Shown here: piece after piece, positions 8,181 to 17,488 of the stretch
Position numbering within the stretch: the stretch's first letter is position 1
Layout: each line of letters starts with the position of its first letter
NCBI GenBank assembly: GCA_038889235.1
Contig: JAWAHN010000002.1
Coordinates: 292,288 to 356,287, forward strand
Origin: Candidatus Jordarchaeales archaeon
Lineage (GTDB): Archaea > Asgardarchaeota > Jordiarchaeia > Jordiarchaeales > Freyrarchaeaceae
Direction of reading: 5' to 3'
Length of the DNA stretch: 64,000 nucleotides
The notes under the pieces: generated by a model
Databases searched by the model: none
What the model was told of the DNA's origin: nothing
The model's input: only the letters and a program-made list of their open reading frames with translations
Program-made: the position numbers and the translations under genes

Positions 8181-9941
8181 TCACATCTTAACGACACTAA
8201 CGATTTTTTGTGAGTTCACATCTACGAGTCCTTTCTCTGTTATTTTCAGGAAGGGTATCACTGGAAGACTTATAAATGACAGCGTCATGAACGGGTCATG
8301 CATTCTGCACCCAAGCTCCCTCACCGCCTTGAGTAATGCTCTCCTCTTTTCTATCACTACTTCTGCGCTCTCAGAGCTCATGAGTCCTGCCACATCTAAG
8401 GAGAGCGAGCCCAAGACTTTTCCTTCGTTGACGACGACCATACCCCCTTGCATCTTCACAACTTCCCTGACCGCCACAGCCATGTCCCTCCAACTGGCTC
8501 CAACAACGACTAAGTTGTGTGAGTCGTGGGCCACGGTCGATGCAAGGCTCCCCGAGTGAAGGCCAAACCCTCTAACAAACCCCAACCCAACTTCCCCTGT
8601 CCCCTTATGCCGCTCTAGAACGGCAACCTGGAGCACATCGTCACTTGGGCTCGGCTCAACCACTCCCCTAATAACCTTCAGCTCCGCCTCTTCCTCCCGC
8701 GTGATAATGCTCCCCTCCTCGACCCTTATCACCCTCACCGTAGCGATGTCTCCTTGGTATCTCACCTTGAAGATGTCCTCACTTACCTCCCGTGGGACAC
8801 GCACACTGCTCCTTATCCTATCCGAGTAGCTAAACCGTTTAAACTCAACAGTTAGCCTTCCGCCCTCAGCCACCAACCTACCCCCCACGAGCACCTTTTC
8901 AACGCTGACCTTTTCAAGACTGCTGACTACCGCGATATCGGCCCTCCTCCCCGGAGCTATACCGCCAAGGAAGCCGTCAACTCCCAGGTAGACTGCTGTG
9001 TTTAAAGTCGCCATCTGGTATGCCCTAACAGGATCAACCCCCTCCTCAATACTCCTCCTCACACGCAGGTTCATGTGCCCCTCTTTAAGATCTTCAGGGC
9101 TTATGTCGTCGCAAGCCAAGAGACAGTTTCTCGTGTCCAATTTCATTTTAACCACTGGCTTTAGTAGCTCTGAGAGGTTCTTAGACGCAGTTCCTTCCCT
9201 CACTATCAGAAACATTCCCCTCCTAAGCTTCTCAAGTCCCTCTCTGCCAGACGTGCTCTCATGATCAGACCTTATCCCGGCAGCAATATAGGCGCACAAC
9301 TCCTTCCCCAAGAGACCAGGACAGTGTCCATCGATAACCCTCATCCCCTGAGCCGCACTTAGTTTGGCCACAACCGACGAGTCTAATCCGAGAACCCCGG
9401 GGAAGTTCATCATCTCCCCAAGCCCTATAACTCCCTCCTCTTTTCTGAGGATCTCTATCTCCCTAACTCCTATCTCGCCACCAGCCCCTCCAAGCCGGGG
9501 GTCAGAGGCCGGGACGCAGCTCGGTATTACTATAAAAAAGTTTAGCGGGAGACCCCTGACTTCTCGAAGCATTTCAAGCACTCCGTTGACGCCCGCAACG
9601 TTAGCCACCTCATGTGGGTCCCAGACGACGCTAGTCGTACCATGTGGAAGGCAAAGCCGCGCAAACTCGGTCGGCGTAATCTGACTACTCTCAACGTGGA
9701 CATGTGCGTCGAAAAACCCTGGAGAGATATACATGCCGCTTACATCCAGGACCATCGTGCCATTTCCAATGTGCTCTTTCACGTCGCCGACGCAAACTAT
9801 CCTGTCCCCCTTAATAGCAACGTCGGCTCTCTCCAACTCGCACGTGAAAACGTTGATGACCTCCCCACCTAGCAAAACCAAGTCGGCTTTCACATGTCCC
9901 AGAGCGGCCCTAACAACATCCTCCAGTCTCACATCTACCAC
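8181..9941 (-). CDS. ade: Adenine deaminase
   Basis: Amidohydrolase that deaminates adenine to hypoxanthine in purine salvage. The metal site motif PGFFDAHVHVESSQ is at about residues 74-87, with the family stretch HGTTSVVWDPHEVANVAG after it. DGHCPGL and DHESTSGREGLEKLRRGM follow, and the C-terminal domain has VAHDSHNLVVVGAS. At 586 residues the length is typical of bacterial/archaeal AdeC. The start is GTG at 9941. It overlaps the UbiA stop by seven bases, indicating co-transcription. The enzyme class is clear from motif order and length. Confidence 0.93.
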   Translation of the reverse strand: MVDVRLEDVVRAALGHVKADLVLLGGEVINVFTCELERADVAIKGDRIVCVGDVKEHIGNGTMVLDVSGMYISPGFFDAHVHVESSQITPTEFARLCLPHGTTSVVWDPHEVANVAGVNGVLEMLREVRGLPLNFFIVIPSCVPASDPRLGGAGGEIGVREIEILRKEEGVIGLGEMMNFPGVLGLDSSVVAKLSAAQGMRVIDGHCPGLLGKELCAYIAAGIRSDHESTSGREGLEKLRRGMFLIVREGTASKNLSELLKPVVKMKLDTRNCLLACDDISPEDLKEGHMNLRVRRSIEEGVDPVRAYQMATLNTAVYLGVDGFLGGIAPGRRADIAVVSSLEKVSVEKVLVGGRLVAEGGRLTVEFKRFSYSDRIRSSVRVPREVSEDIFKVRYQGDIATVRVIRVEEGSIITREEEAELKVIRGVVEPSPSDDVLQVAVLERHKGTGEVGLGFVRGFGLHSGSLASTVAHDSHNLVVVGASWRDMAVAVREVVKMQGGMVVVNEGKVLGSLSLDVAGLMSSESAEVVIEKRRALLKAVRELGCRMHDPFMTLSFISLPVIPFLKITEKGLVDVNSQKIVSVVKM

Positions 9942-10879
9942 CCCGAAGAGTATGGTCCAGCGAGAAAAGCCAGAATGCCAAAGAATGCACCAACCTTGTC
10001 CAGTAAGCTTGCCCTACTCTGAGCCTCACGAGAAGCATACTTCATTAAGATCAGCACGGTTGAAGCACCTACAGCGGCGACGCCTGGAAAGCAAAACGGG
10101 TAAAACCAGAAACCGAGAGTTTTAACAGGCCAAGACCCAAGGCTGTCTAAGATTGGACATGCGATGAAACACAGTATCCCTATGGCGTTGAACGCTGCGC
10201 CAGCGTAAGATGCGGTCCTTAATCCGTAAACTCTTGCAATGGTCCTAGCGCCTCTAACAGCATCCCCCTCCACGTCTTCCATGACCTTTATTATCTCCCT
10301 CCCCTGCAGAACGCAGAACGCAGTTAGGAAGAAGAGTAAAACCATTGAGGGGAGGTAAAACAGACCGTAATCACTAGACACCACAAGAGAGCCGTAAATG
10401 TACCCGAAAGCAAAGCTGAAGGAAACAACGAAGTTACCAAGCAAACCTAAAACCTTGACCTTTGCAGCATAAAGCAGCCCCAGAGTAGAGAAAATGACGG
10501 CTAAGACGCCAGATGGAACGCTTATCATGAACGCTAAGACGCAGCCGGTGAACCAAAGCACCGCAGCCAGCACCTTAGCCTCCCTGACACTCATAGCCCC
10601 GCGAGGCAGGGGCCTATTGGGCTTATTGATCCTATCGACTTCCACGTCATATATGTCGTTTACGACATTCCCAGCGGCAGCTATGAAGAAATAAACTAGG
10701 TAGGCGAGTATCCCCATCTCCCAAAACCTGTTAGGAAAAATCCAGAACCTAGGCCAAAGCCAGTTTAAGAAGAAGAAACCAAAGGAGACCTTTGAAACCT
10801 GAAGGGAGGAGATAACGGTCAACCCGCCCATAAAACAGTTATGCGGACGCGTAATTTCCAGCAAAGCCCGTAACTCCAT
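9935..10879 (-). CDS. UbiA-family prenyltransferase
   Basis: An integral membrane enzyme that transfers a prenyl chain to an acceptor. The two Asp-rich motifs are present: NDIYDVEVDRINKPNRPLP (first, Mg-diphosphate binding) and DVEGDAVRGARTIAR (second). About eight hydrophobic segments fill 314 residues. In archaea the family includes digeranylgeranylglyceryl phosphate synthase (membrane ether lipid synthesis) and quinone/chlorophyll-type prenyltransferases. The exact substrate cannot be fixed here, but a lipid role is likely. The ATG at 10879 follows GGTGG. It heads a minus-strand operon with ade and the CPBP protease gene. Confidence 0.88.
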   Translation of the reverse strand: MELRALLEITRPHNCFMGGLTVISSLQVSKVSFGFFFLNWLWPRFWIFPNRFWEMGILAYLVYFFIAAAGNVVNDIYDVEVDRINKPNRPLPRGAMSVREAKVLAAVLWFTGCVLAFMISVPSGVLAVIFSTLGLLYAAKVKVLGLLGNFVVSFSFAFGYIYGSLVVSSDYGLFYLPSMVLLFFLTAFCVLQGREIIKVMEDVEGDAVRGARTIARVYGLRTASYAGAAFNAIGILCFIACPILDSLGSWPVKTLGFWFYPFCFPGVAAVGASTVLILMKYASREAQSRASLLDKVGAFFGILAFLAGPYSSGW

Positions 10880-11021
10880 GATACCACCAGACAGTCGTAA
10901 TCCTGTAAATGAGTAGTAAAAAGTTTTACGTCAAAACGTCCTCAAAACGCAGCTCTACTGGTCTCTTGCAATATCATCCCACATATATTCACATATTCAC
11001 TATATATAATATTTCGGCAAA

Positions 11022-11030
11022 ATATATATT
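11022..11030 (+). promoter_or_regulatory. TATA box for the MtdB-like gene
   Basis: ATATATATT lies about 30 bases upstream of the GTG at 11057, with a further TATATATAA at 11001. The spacing puts transcription initiation at or just before the start codon, so the mRNA is probably leaderless. Confidence 0.5.
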
Positions 11031-11056
11031 GGATTTTTTATCCCTTTTATGCCGGG

Positions 11057-12730
11057 GTGATTGAAGTGGAAGTGTTGGAGTTAAAGAAACCTGGCAGAAA
11101 ACTTACAGTGGTTATGGTTGAGAAAGAGTACAACGAGGTGATCAGGGAGCTCGAAGTTACTGGAAATGGTGAAGCGCTCGAGCCACGGGTTCCAACACCA
11201 GCCTTTAAGGAGTTCCTTAAGAAGCTTGTGATAGCGGTGAAGCCTGACTTCGCAACGGAGGAGTTAGGTGACCGTGATCCTAAGAAAAAGACTGAGCTTG
11301 CGGAGGTCTTCGAGCAGCTAAAAATCCCATTCTTCACAGTTGATATCGATGAAAACGCGAAGAACTACTTGCTCCACGAACTAGACACGATGAAAGACAA
11401 ACTGAAGGAAACACTTGAAACCTTGATAATGTTGAGAGAAAAAGGTGGACGCGAAGTAGACATAGACTACCTGGCAGCTTACGCAGACTACTTGAAGGAC
11501 ATTTTAAAGGAGAGCGCTGGCCGCATTAAGCGCGAGGTCAGACCAGCCTGGATAGTTAAAGGCATAGTTGACGCCGCTGAGAGCATTGCAGGTGGCAAGA
11601 AGGACCTAACTGGTATTCATGTGTGCTCTCCAGAGCACTTAAACGAGGTCACAAAGCTCCTAGAATCACTTGGTGTTAGGGTTGAAGTAGCTTCCATGAA
11701 AAAAGAATATGTTGTCGAGGAGGCTACGGGCAGCAGCCCTGCCTCCATAAAAGTTAAAGTTAGACCAGTTATTAGGGGAGCCGTAGAAAAATTTCCCTAC
11801 ATCCTTTTCTTTCTGACGACTGACGAGATAGCGAGTCCCTTCGACATATGCATGGCGTACGACGCTGGCTTCGACACCGTGAAGACCTACGAGTCTGTGA
11901 CCCCTGAAAAGGCAAAGGTCATAGTTCAAGACGCAATATTTTCACGCGGGACGAAGGGAGTTAAGTACACGTGCTTCTTCGTGAGCGGAAGGGAAGTCGA
12001 GAAAGTTGAAGAGGTAGCTGAAGTAGTCAGAAAAACCATGTTCAAACCATTCAAGACATCGGTTGTCGTGGATCCAAGGGGGGCCTACACCACTGCGGCC
12101 GCTATGATAGCTAAAGCAGAAGAAGGACTTCAAAAAGTCGACCTAGGAGATCTTGCAGGTAAATCCTGCGTAGTTTTCGGGACAGGGCCTGTCGGAGTAA
12201 TAGCCGCCGTGCTCCTGTCTAAGCTTGGATGCAACACTGTGATAGCTGAGCCATACGAGAAGCTTAACCAGGCGTACGTTGACTCTGTCGTAAACAAGCT
12301 TAGAGAGAAATACGGGGTTAACGTTAAGGGAGTTTTCGCTCCAACCAAGCTTGAAAAATCAAGCATTGTGCAGAATGCGGACGTAGTTTTCGCCGCCACG
12401 GCAGCCGGAGTCAGAGTTATTGATGCATCAATAATTGAAAAGCTGAGAAAAGTCACGGTGTTCGTGGACATAAACGCCGTTCCACCGTCTGGAGTTGAAG
12501 GCGTGGAACCCAGGGATGACATGAAAGAGATAAGACCAGGGATATACGGCATTGGTGCGCTAGCCGTAGGAGACCTGAAGTACAAAGTTGAAATGGAGAT
12601 GCTGAGGGATGCCAGGCTAAGCGGTGACGGATTCTTCGACTACAACTACGCGCTTGAAAAAGCAAGGGAAATCCTTAGAAGGAAAGTAGAATTAGTGCAG
12701 CCATTCGCTCTCACGATCTCGCGTCAATAG
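11057..12730 (+). CDS. MtdB-like methylene-tetrahydropterin dehydrogenase with extra N-terminal half
   Basis: Residues about 247-550 match the NAD(P)-dependent methylene-H4MPT dehydrogenase (MtdB/MtdA) architecture. They contain FPYILFFLTTDEIASPFD, a YDAGFDTVKTYESVTPEK segment, IFSRGTKG, PFKTSVVVDPRGAYTTAAA, the dinucleotide motif GTGPVG (375-380), and a late YGIGALAVGDLK. The normal enzyme is about 290 residues, so the first 245 residues are additional. They are alpha-helical and K/E-rich in the middle (about 65-165), then a small alpha/beta segment, and I do not recognise them. The gene is monocistronic and convergent with the PhoU gene (7-base overlap). A role in C1 transfer is probable, but could be altered. 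Confidence 0.8.
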   Translation: MIEVEVLELKKPGRKLTVVMVEKEYNEVIRELEVTGNGEALEPRVPTPAFKEFLKKLVIAVKPDFATEELGDRDPKKKTELAEVFEQLKIPFFTVDIDENAKNYLLHELDTMKDKLKETLETLIMLREKGGREVDIDYLAAYADYLKDILKESAGRIKREVRPAWIVKGIVDAAESIAGGKKDLTGIHVCSPEHLNEVTKLLESLGVRVEVASMKKEYVVEEATGSSPASIKVKVRPVIRGAVEKFPYILFFLTTDEIASPFDICMAYDAGFDTVKTYESVTPEKAKVIVQDAIFSRGTKGVKYTCFFVSGREVEKVEEVAEVVRKTMFKPFKTSVVVDPRGAYTTAAAMIAKAEEGLQKVDLGDLAGKSCVVFGTGPVGVIAAVLLSKLGCNTVIAEPYEKLNQAYVDSVVNKLREKYGVNVKGVFAPTKLEKSSIVQNADVVFAATAAGVRVIDASIIEKLRKVTVFVDINAVPPSGVEGVEPRDDMKEIRPGIYGIGALAVGDLKYKVEMEMLRDARLSGDGFFDYNYALEKAREILRRKVELVQPFALTISRQ

Positions 12731-13731
12731 AAACTCCTGTCTATCACTATCTCCGCCACGTCCACGGCATATTCCCCTATTTTTTCCATCGACTTTTGTA
12801 TAGAACACGTGGCGCATCCTATGTAAGGGTCTGATACGCTTACCAGTCCCTCTGAAACCTTAAGCGACTTCTCCTGTACCTTTGGCCACTCTTCATCTAT
12901 AATCACGTTCGCCACGTCTAGGTTCTCAGAGAAGAACGCCTTAACAGCGTCATCGTACATTTTTAACGTGTGTTTCCCAAGGTCTACAAGCATAGCTAAC
13001 AAGTTGCCCGTCAACCTTTTACTACGCCCATGCAAAAGCATATGCGTTTTAGCTATTTCAGAGGCGCAGTCAGCGGCATGCTCTATTTTACTGATCAAAG
13101 TCTGGTAGTCTAAGCAGTCCACGCTTTCTATACCCAACCTCTCCGCGAGCATGGGATCATGCACTGCTTTTTTCAAAACCCTCAAGAGGAAGAATAGGAA
13201 GTTGTCGACGTCGTCGTCGAGAGTGTAAACAGCCTTAGCTATGTCTAAAGAGTCCTCTTCTAGTGCCCTAATGGCACTTTCGCACATAGAATAAGCCACG
13301 GAGTGCATACGTCTAATGCTCATGTTCAGCGAGACCTTACTTTCATCTAGTGCCGCCTCAAGGTACATGTGCTTGGAAGTCGACTCCATGACCCTAAGGT
13401 AGAGCATCCTTGCCACTTTCCTTATCCCTTTTTGCTGCGCAGAAGACAGCACACCATCAGACTTAACCACGATACTCTTGTAGCCGTTTAAGTAGCACGC
13501 TATTATCTTCCTTGAAAACGACGCAAATTGTTCATCTTTACCGACCACGATCTCTATGTGTCTATCCTCCCTCTCCGGGAAGGTGACGGGTGACAGAACT
13601 AACGCGCCGTCCCGTCTCACCGACAGAGAAACAGCATCCCCTTTCTTCAATTTGTGAAATTCAAGCCACTTCTTCGGTAATGAGACGACGAGCGAAGACT
13701 TGCCAAGCGATATTATCCTACGGACCTCCAT
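12724..13731 (-). CDS. AbrB-PhoU domain regulator
   Basis: The N-terminal domain (RRIISLGKSSLVVSLPKKWLEFHKLKKGD) is a SpoVT/AbrB-type swapped-hairpin DNA-binding domain. The rest is two helical PhoU repeats, as in archaeal phosphate-uptake regulators. The expected role is controlling phosphate transport or a related metal or phosphate response. The longest frame begins at 13824, but ATG 13731 has GGTGGG upstream and lies after the TATA box near 13765-13773, so it is the better start (335 residues). It is divergent from the deoxyribosyltransferase-like gene. Confidence 0.85.
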   Translation of the reverse strand: MEVRRIISLGKSSLVVSLPKKWLEFHKLKKGDAVSLSVRRDGALVLSPVTFPEREDRHIEIVVGKDEQFASFSRKIIACYLNGYKSIVVKSDGVLSSAQQKGIRKVARMLYLRVMESTSKHMYLEAALDESKVSLNMSIRRMHSVAYSMCESAIRALEEDSLDIAKAVYTLDDDVDNFLFFLLRVLKKAVHDPMLAERLGIESVDCLDYQTLISKIEHAADCASEIAKTHMLLHGRSKRLTGNLLAMLVDLGKHTLKMYDDAVKAFFSENLDVANVIIDEEWPKVQEKSLKVSEGLVSVSDPYIGCATCSIQKSMEKIGEYAVDVAEIVIDRSFY

Positions 13732-13764
13732 CCAACCCACCGTGAATATGTCTCGAGAGACAAG

Positions 13765-13800
13765 GTATATATCTATTTTGCAAACTATTGGGTATATATA
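13765..13800. promoter_or_regulatory. Divergent promoter pair
   Basis: Two TATA elements lie back to back. GTATATAT at 13765-13772 (read on the minus strand as ATATATAC) serves the AbrB-PhoU gene, about 35 bases before its ATG. GGTATATATA at 13791-13800 serves the plus-strand gene, about 27 bases before its ATG, implying a leaderless transcript. The AbrB domain protein could bind here, which is inference. Confidence 0.55.
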
Positions 13801-13822
13801 CGAAGCTGGAAAGGTGTCGGAC

Positions 13823-14233
13823 ATGCGCGTCTACCTCTCGGCACCACTATTTTGCGAGGCTGAACGCTCCTTTAACGATAAATTGGCAACAAGGCTTCGT
13901 GAAGCTGGGTTCGACGTCTGGTTACCACAAGAAATAGCCGTTTTAGGGAGCTGGTCTGAGGAAGAGAAAAAACACATTTACGAGTCAAACATCTCAGCAC
14001 TTGGGAGCAGCGATGTAATAGTTGCGGTGCTTGACGGAGCGAGTGTGGACTGCGGTGTAGCCTTTGAAGTAGGTTATGCCACCGCGATAGGAAAACCAGT
14101 AATAGGCCTAAAAACGGACCATCGCGTCTTCTCAAGATTCGAAGAAGTTAACCTGATGCTCGAAGTCCCCATGAAAGCCATTTGCAAGTCGATTGATGAA
14201 CTAGTCGAGCTTTTAAAGTCTTTAAGCATTTAA
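13823..14233 (+). CDS. Nucleoside 2-deoxyribosyltransferase-like protein
   Basis: A 136-residue protein with the family's opening MRVYLSAPLFCEAE, the acidic segment SDVIVAVLDGASVDCGVAFEVGYA (about residues 73-96) holding the catalytic-type Asp/Glu pair, and GKPVIGL. Family members exchange bases on nucleosides or hydrolyse nucleotides. The start is the ATG at 13823, just downstream of a TATA box at leaderless spacing; a longer frame from 13700 would run through the promoter and is unlikely. The specific substrate is not visible. Confidence 0.82.
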   Translation: MRVYLSAPLFCEAERSFNDKLATRLREAGFDVWLPQEIAVLGSWSEEEKKHIYESNISALGSSDVIVAVLDGASVDCGVAFEVGYATAIGKPVIGLKTDHRVFSRFEEVNLMLEVPMKAICKSIDELVELLKSLSI

Positions 14234-14709
14234 CGTCCCGACTTCCTCTAAGCGCCCTTCTTATTCATCAAAACTGAACGCCACATAAGGGACGACGTGC
14301 AAACGCAATGGAACAAGTACATATTCAGCGACGATAAAATGTTTATAACGAATGGCAACCGCGCCGGCTTCATAGTGATCTTCGCCTGGGCTCAAAAGGG
14401 CACAAGACAACGTGAAAATCATGTGCCTTCGCCACTCTACAAGACACAGAAAAGTCAAAGACTACGGCTTGCTCAAGAAGCTCGGATATAAAACATTTGC
14501 ACAACGACAAAATGTAAGAGTTCCCGGCCGAGAACAGTAGCCCCCGAAAGAAAGCAGCTTACTCTACTAAATCTACGAAGACATGCTACACGTACAATGA
14601 CACATATCGTCGAAGTATTCTGTTCAAGGAGTATCAAACAACGATGAAAGACTTTTAGTCCCCAACTTATTTTTAGTCACTTAAGAAAAAAGGAAAGTTG
14701 CATGTACTG
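14234..14709. other. 476-base stretch without an intact gene; possible decayed coding DNA
   Basis: No convincing complete gene or RNA is visible. Short plus-strand pieces look protein-like in different frames: one around 14300-14390 (KMFITNGNRAGFIVIFAWA), one around 14420-14540 (KVKDYGLLKKLGYKTFAQRQ), one around 14560-14660 (NDTYRRSILFKEYQTTMKDF). This pattern is what a frameshifted remnant would give, but composition alone could also produce it. I could not identify a parent family. Confidence 0.3.
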
Positions 14710-14868
14710 CTAGATTTTCTCGAACATGTCCTTGCTTGCGCCGCACACTGGGCAAACCCAGTCGTCAGGCAGCTTTTCGAAAGGCGTTCCAGGCTTGATG
14801 CCCGAGTCCGGATCCCCTTTCTTCGGGTCGTACACGTAGCCACAGACCGTGCACCGCCATTTCTCCAT
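14710..14868 (-). CDS. rub: Rubredoxin
   Basis: A 52-residue one-iron electron carrier. The two CxxC knuckles are C6-TV-C9-GY and C39-PV-C42-GA, and the core has [14 protein letters not shown], the conserved W37, and a short C-terminus. The length is exactly that of classic rubredoxins. The ATG at 14868 has GGAGG upstream. Rubredoxins pass electrons in anaerobe oxygen or peroxide detoxification (rubrerythrin, superoxide reductase, flavodiiron proteins). A ferritin/rubrerythrin-like gene is found at 23.7 kb but not adjacent. The gene stands alone. Confidence 0.97.
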   Translation of the reverse strand: MEKWRCTVCGYVYDPKKGDPDSGIKPGTPFEKLPDDWVCPVCGASKDMFEKI

Positions 14869-15167
14869 AACTAATCCTCCAAGCCGTCTACACTCACTAG
14901 TTTATCTTTTATACCTTTTTAGGTTTTCCTTAGCCAGGAAGTCACATCATAAAAGGTCAAATCCACACCTGTCAAACAAAAAAAGAAACGAGCTAAGTAA
15001 TCATAAACGTCTTCTTGCAACTCAAATTACTAGTCTTTTTCCATAGCAAGCCCTCAATTCGCTGTCTCTCTACTGGTGAACAGTATAAACCCCGAAAGTA
15101 TATTTGCGGAAAATTTCTGTCACCACGCAGAACACCAAGTGGCAAAAATTATCTAACTGTCCCTCCA

Positions 15168-15590
15168 TCACTTCACTTTTTCAATTATTATTGCTGGGCA
15201 GACTCTGGTAACCCCTTGCATGTATTCAAGCTTCTTACAGAACTCGGCTAACTCTCCAGAGTTTTTAAACCAGCACTCCACTAGGATCATGTGATCTCCG
15301 CTTGTAGCATAGACGCTCACGGTTTCCTTCATACCCTTAAGCTTCTCTACGACCTGCAGGTAACATTCAGGCTTAGTGTCTAGCCCTATCAATGTGTTTA
15401 TTTCGAACCCCAGCTTCCGTGGATCTACTTCAACGGTGTACTTCTTTATCACTCCGCTTTTCTCGAGCTTCCTCACCCTCTTTCTAACGGCTGTCTCGCT
15501 CACACCAAGTGCGTCTGCGATCCTAAGAAATGGAGTTCTCGCATTTTCTCTAAGCATTTTCACCAATTCTATATCCGAAATTCGAACCAT
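15168..15590 (-). CDS. Lrp/AsnC-family transcriptional regulator
   Basis: A 140-residue protein with an N-terminal helix-turn-helix (ELVKMLRENARTPFLRIADALGVSETAVRKRVRKL, about residues 9-43) and a C-terminal RAM/ligand domain. Such proteins usually sense amino acids and regulate their metabolism; no ligand is identifiable. TATA-like ATTTTATATC about 25-30 bases before the ATG suggests a leaderless message and possible autoregulation. The nearest metabolic gene upstream is aspartate dehydrogenase, over 300 bases away. Confidence 0.92.
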   Translation of the reverse strand: MVRISDIELVKMLRENARTPFLRIADALGVSETAVRKRVRKLEKSGVIKKYTVEVDPRKLGFEINTLIGLDTKPECYLQVVEKLKGMKETVSVYATSGDHMILVECWFKNSGELAEFCKKLEYMQGVTRVCPAIIIEKVK

Positions 15591-15912
15591 AAGTAGCCAA
15601 AATCAAAAGAAAGATATAAAATTATCGCACCATAATTCAATTCAAAAACTAACTTGGTTTATGGATAAAGGTTCACGATAAATGAATAAGTGGAAAAAGA
15701 GGCGATCGGTAGGTGTGTCGGAGTTAATAGAAAAGCAGGATTCGTGGATTTCCAGTAAGTGAAGAAGCTGAATTTGTCCTTTGAGATGAGAAAAGTTCTT
15801 AAAGTCTCCTTAGGAGGGCAGCTATTCCAATAGGTTGAGCTTATACCTGGGGGAGAAAAGCGTTCGTCACGTGTCCGAGATTTTCTGTGGCAGAAACATG
15901 TCTTCTCCGTTT
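15591..15912. other. 322-base intergenic region, nothing identified
   Basis: Contains the Lrp promoter near 15613-15625. I saw no further gene, RNA or repeat in the rest. Confidence 0.4.
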
Positions 15913-16734
15913 TTAAGTTCCCACCTTAAATCTTTCAGTCAGCTGTTTGAGTGTTTTGATGGCGCTTAGTGCTGCCAGATAGCTTGTTTCAGGGTTTTCG
16001 GGGGACGGAAAGTTCTGTGTTATGCAGGTGAGTTTTCCAAAAGCTCCTTCAACATATATCTCATGTACGTTTTTCTTTATCGTCGGATCGGCGACTACTT
16101 TGACCTTAGTCTTGTCGGCTCCTATACCTGCTAGGCTTATGGTTAAGGCGACATTCATGCCTTTAGGGAAAAGTCTTGCAGCTTCCCTAGCAGTTCCCTC
16201 GAACAGGACTAGTGGTTCCTTCAGCTTGTCTAAGTCTACTCCTTTCTGCTTTACGTACTCGTTTCCTTTAAAAGCTGCTGGCGGCTTCCTTGTAACAAGC
16301 TCAACTCTTTCTATGCTTTCCATGGACGCAGCCTTAATAGCGTCTATACCGCTTACGGCTCCTGAGGGTATGTAAACGTGTACGTTCCTCTCTCTTACTA
16401 TCCTAAGAATTTTCTCGTAAAAGTCTTGGTCGCTGAAGGCTCCTACACTCATCACCATGAGGTTCTTTCCCGACAAAAGGATCTTTTCACCATACTCTTT
16501 AACTGCTGAAGGAGCTGCCGCCTCAATAACTAGGTCGACTGAACGGTCACTTAGGATCTCATTCACACTCTCAGCGACTTTTGGCTTCCCCTTAAGAGAA
16601 GACGCCAACTTGACCGCTTTCTCCCTATTAACATCGAAAAGGTAAATCAGTTTAACGCTTCCAGCCCTTCCTTCATCGATCGCTTTAGCAAGCGTGCTGC
16701 CTATAACGCCGCAACCTATTATGGCTACGTTCAT
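15913..16734 (-). CDS. nadX: L-aspartate dehydrogenase
   Basis: An NAD(P)-dependent dehydrogenase that converts aspartate to iminoaspartate/oxaloacetate, the first step towards NAD in organisms lacking L-aspartate oxidase. The Rossmann motif GCGVIG is near the N-terminus; conserved stretches are IEAAAPSAVKEYG, MSVGAF, and IPSGAVSGIDAIKAAS. At 273 residues it is close to the family norm. The frame opens at 16752, but GGGGGAT directly upstream favours the ATG at 16734. It is divergent from mfnE. Confidence 0.88.
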   Translation of the reverse strand: MNVAIIGCGVIGSTLAKAIDEGRAGSVKLIYLFDVNREKAVKLASSLKGKPKVAESVNEILSDRSVDLVIEAAAPSAVKEYGEKILLSGKNLMVMSVGAFSDQDFYEKILRIVRERNVHVYIPSGAVSGIDAIKAASMESIERVELVTRKPPAAFKGNEYVKQKGVDLDKLKEPLVLFEGTAREAARLFPKGMNVALTISLAGIGADKTKVKVVADPTIKKNVHEIYVEGAFGKLTCITQNFPSPENPETSYLAALSAIKTLKQLTERFKVGT

Positions 16735-16827
16735 CGAAATATCCCCCTTCATGGCAATGCATTATTACGAATTTAGTAAAAAAGCTTCTCATTAGTAGAA
16801 TAGGCCTAACCTTAAAGGGGTGCAGAC

Positions 16828-17472
16828 ATGTTTGAAGCGGTAGTTAAAGTTGGGGGTAGTCTCACCCGTTCAAAGCGAGTCTTTACACGTCTTTGCTCCA
16901 CTCTCTCCGAGTTAGGGAAACGCCACAGATTGCTTTTTATTCCCGGTGGAGGCTCCTTCGCCGACGAGGTGAGAAAGGCATACAAAAGGTTTGGGTTGAG
17001 TGAAACGACAGCTCATTGGATGGCTCTAATGGCCATGAACCAGTTTGGCTTAATGCTTGCAGAACTTATAGGAGTAGAAGCTGTAGAATTCATAACTCAC
17101 GACCGGACAGTGGTGCTTCTCCCTTTCAAACTAATCTTCGAAGAAGACCCCCTCCCTCACTCCTGGGAAGCAACATCAGACTCCGTAGCTACATACATTG
17201 CTTGCAAGATTCACGCTCCGAAACTCGTACTGCTTAAGGACGTCGATGGAGTATTTTCCGCAGATCCAAAGAAAAGTAGTGATGCGAGGCTGCTGGAGAA
17301 TCTTAAAGCGGAAGACCTCTTGTCCTTAGGTATCCCGACATGTGTAGACCCAGTGTCTCCCAGAATACTAACCCGCTGTAAGGTTGAAGCATGGGTTATA
17401 AACGGAAAACACCCTGAAAGACTTGCAGAACTCCTTTCAAAAGGGAAAACTATAGGAACAAGAATCTGCTAG
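16828..17472 (+). CDS. mfnE: Methanofuran-pathway amino acid kinase-fold enzyme (MfnE)
   Basis: Amino acid kinase fold of 214 residues. It matches the archaeal MfnE, which converts aminomethylfuran phosphate to the diphosphate in methanofuran synthesis. Visible motifs: VVKVGGSLTRS (N-terminal), IPGGGSFADEVRK, HSWEATSDSVATYIA, LLKDVDGVF and a C-terminal VINGKHPERL typical of MfnE. The ATG follows AAAGGGGTG. mfnB lies 0.8 kb away across a GTPase gene, which supports the assignment over aspartate kinase or UMP kinase. Confidence 0.88.
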   Translation: MFEAVVKVGGSLTRSKRVFTRLCSTLSELGKRHRLLFIPGGGSFADEVRKAYKRFGLSETTAHWMALMAMNQFGLMLAELIGVEAVEFITHDRTVVLLPFKLIFEEDPLPHSWEATSDSVATYIACKIHAPKLVLLKDVDGVFSADPKKSSDARLLENLKAEDLLSLGIPTCVDPVSPRILTRCKVEAWVINGKHPERLAELLSKGKTIGTRIC

Positions 17473-17488
17473 ATTTGCAACACTATTT

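Noticed and set aside
13700-13822. N-terminal extension of the deoxyribosyltransferase-like protein
   Set aside because: It crosses the TATA box and the start of the divergent gene; the family begins at MRVYLSAP.
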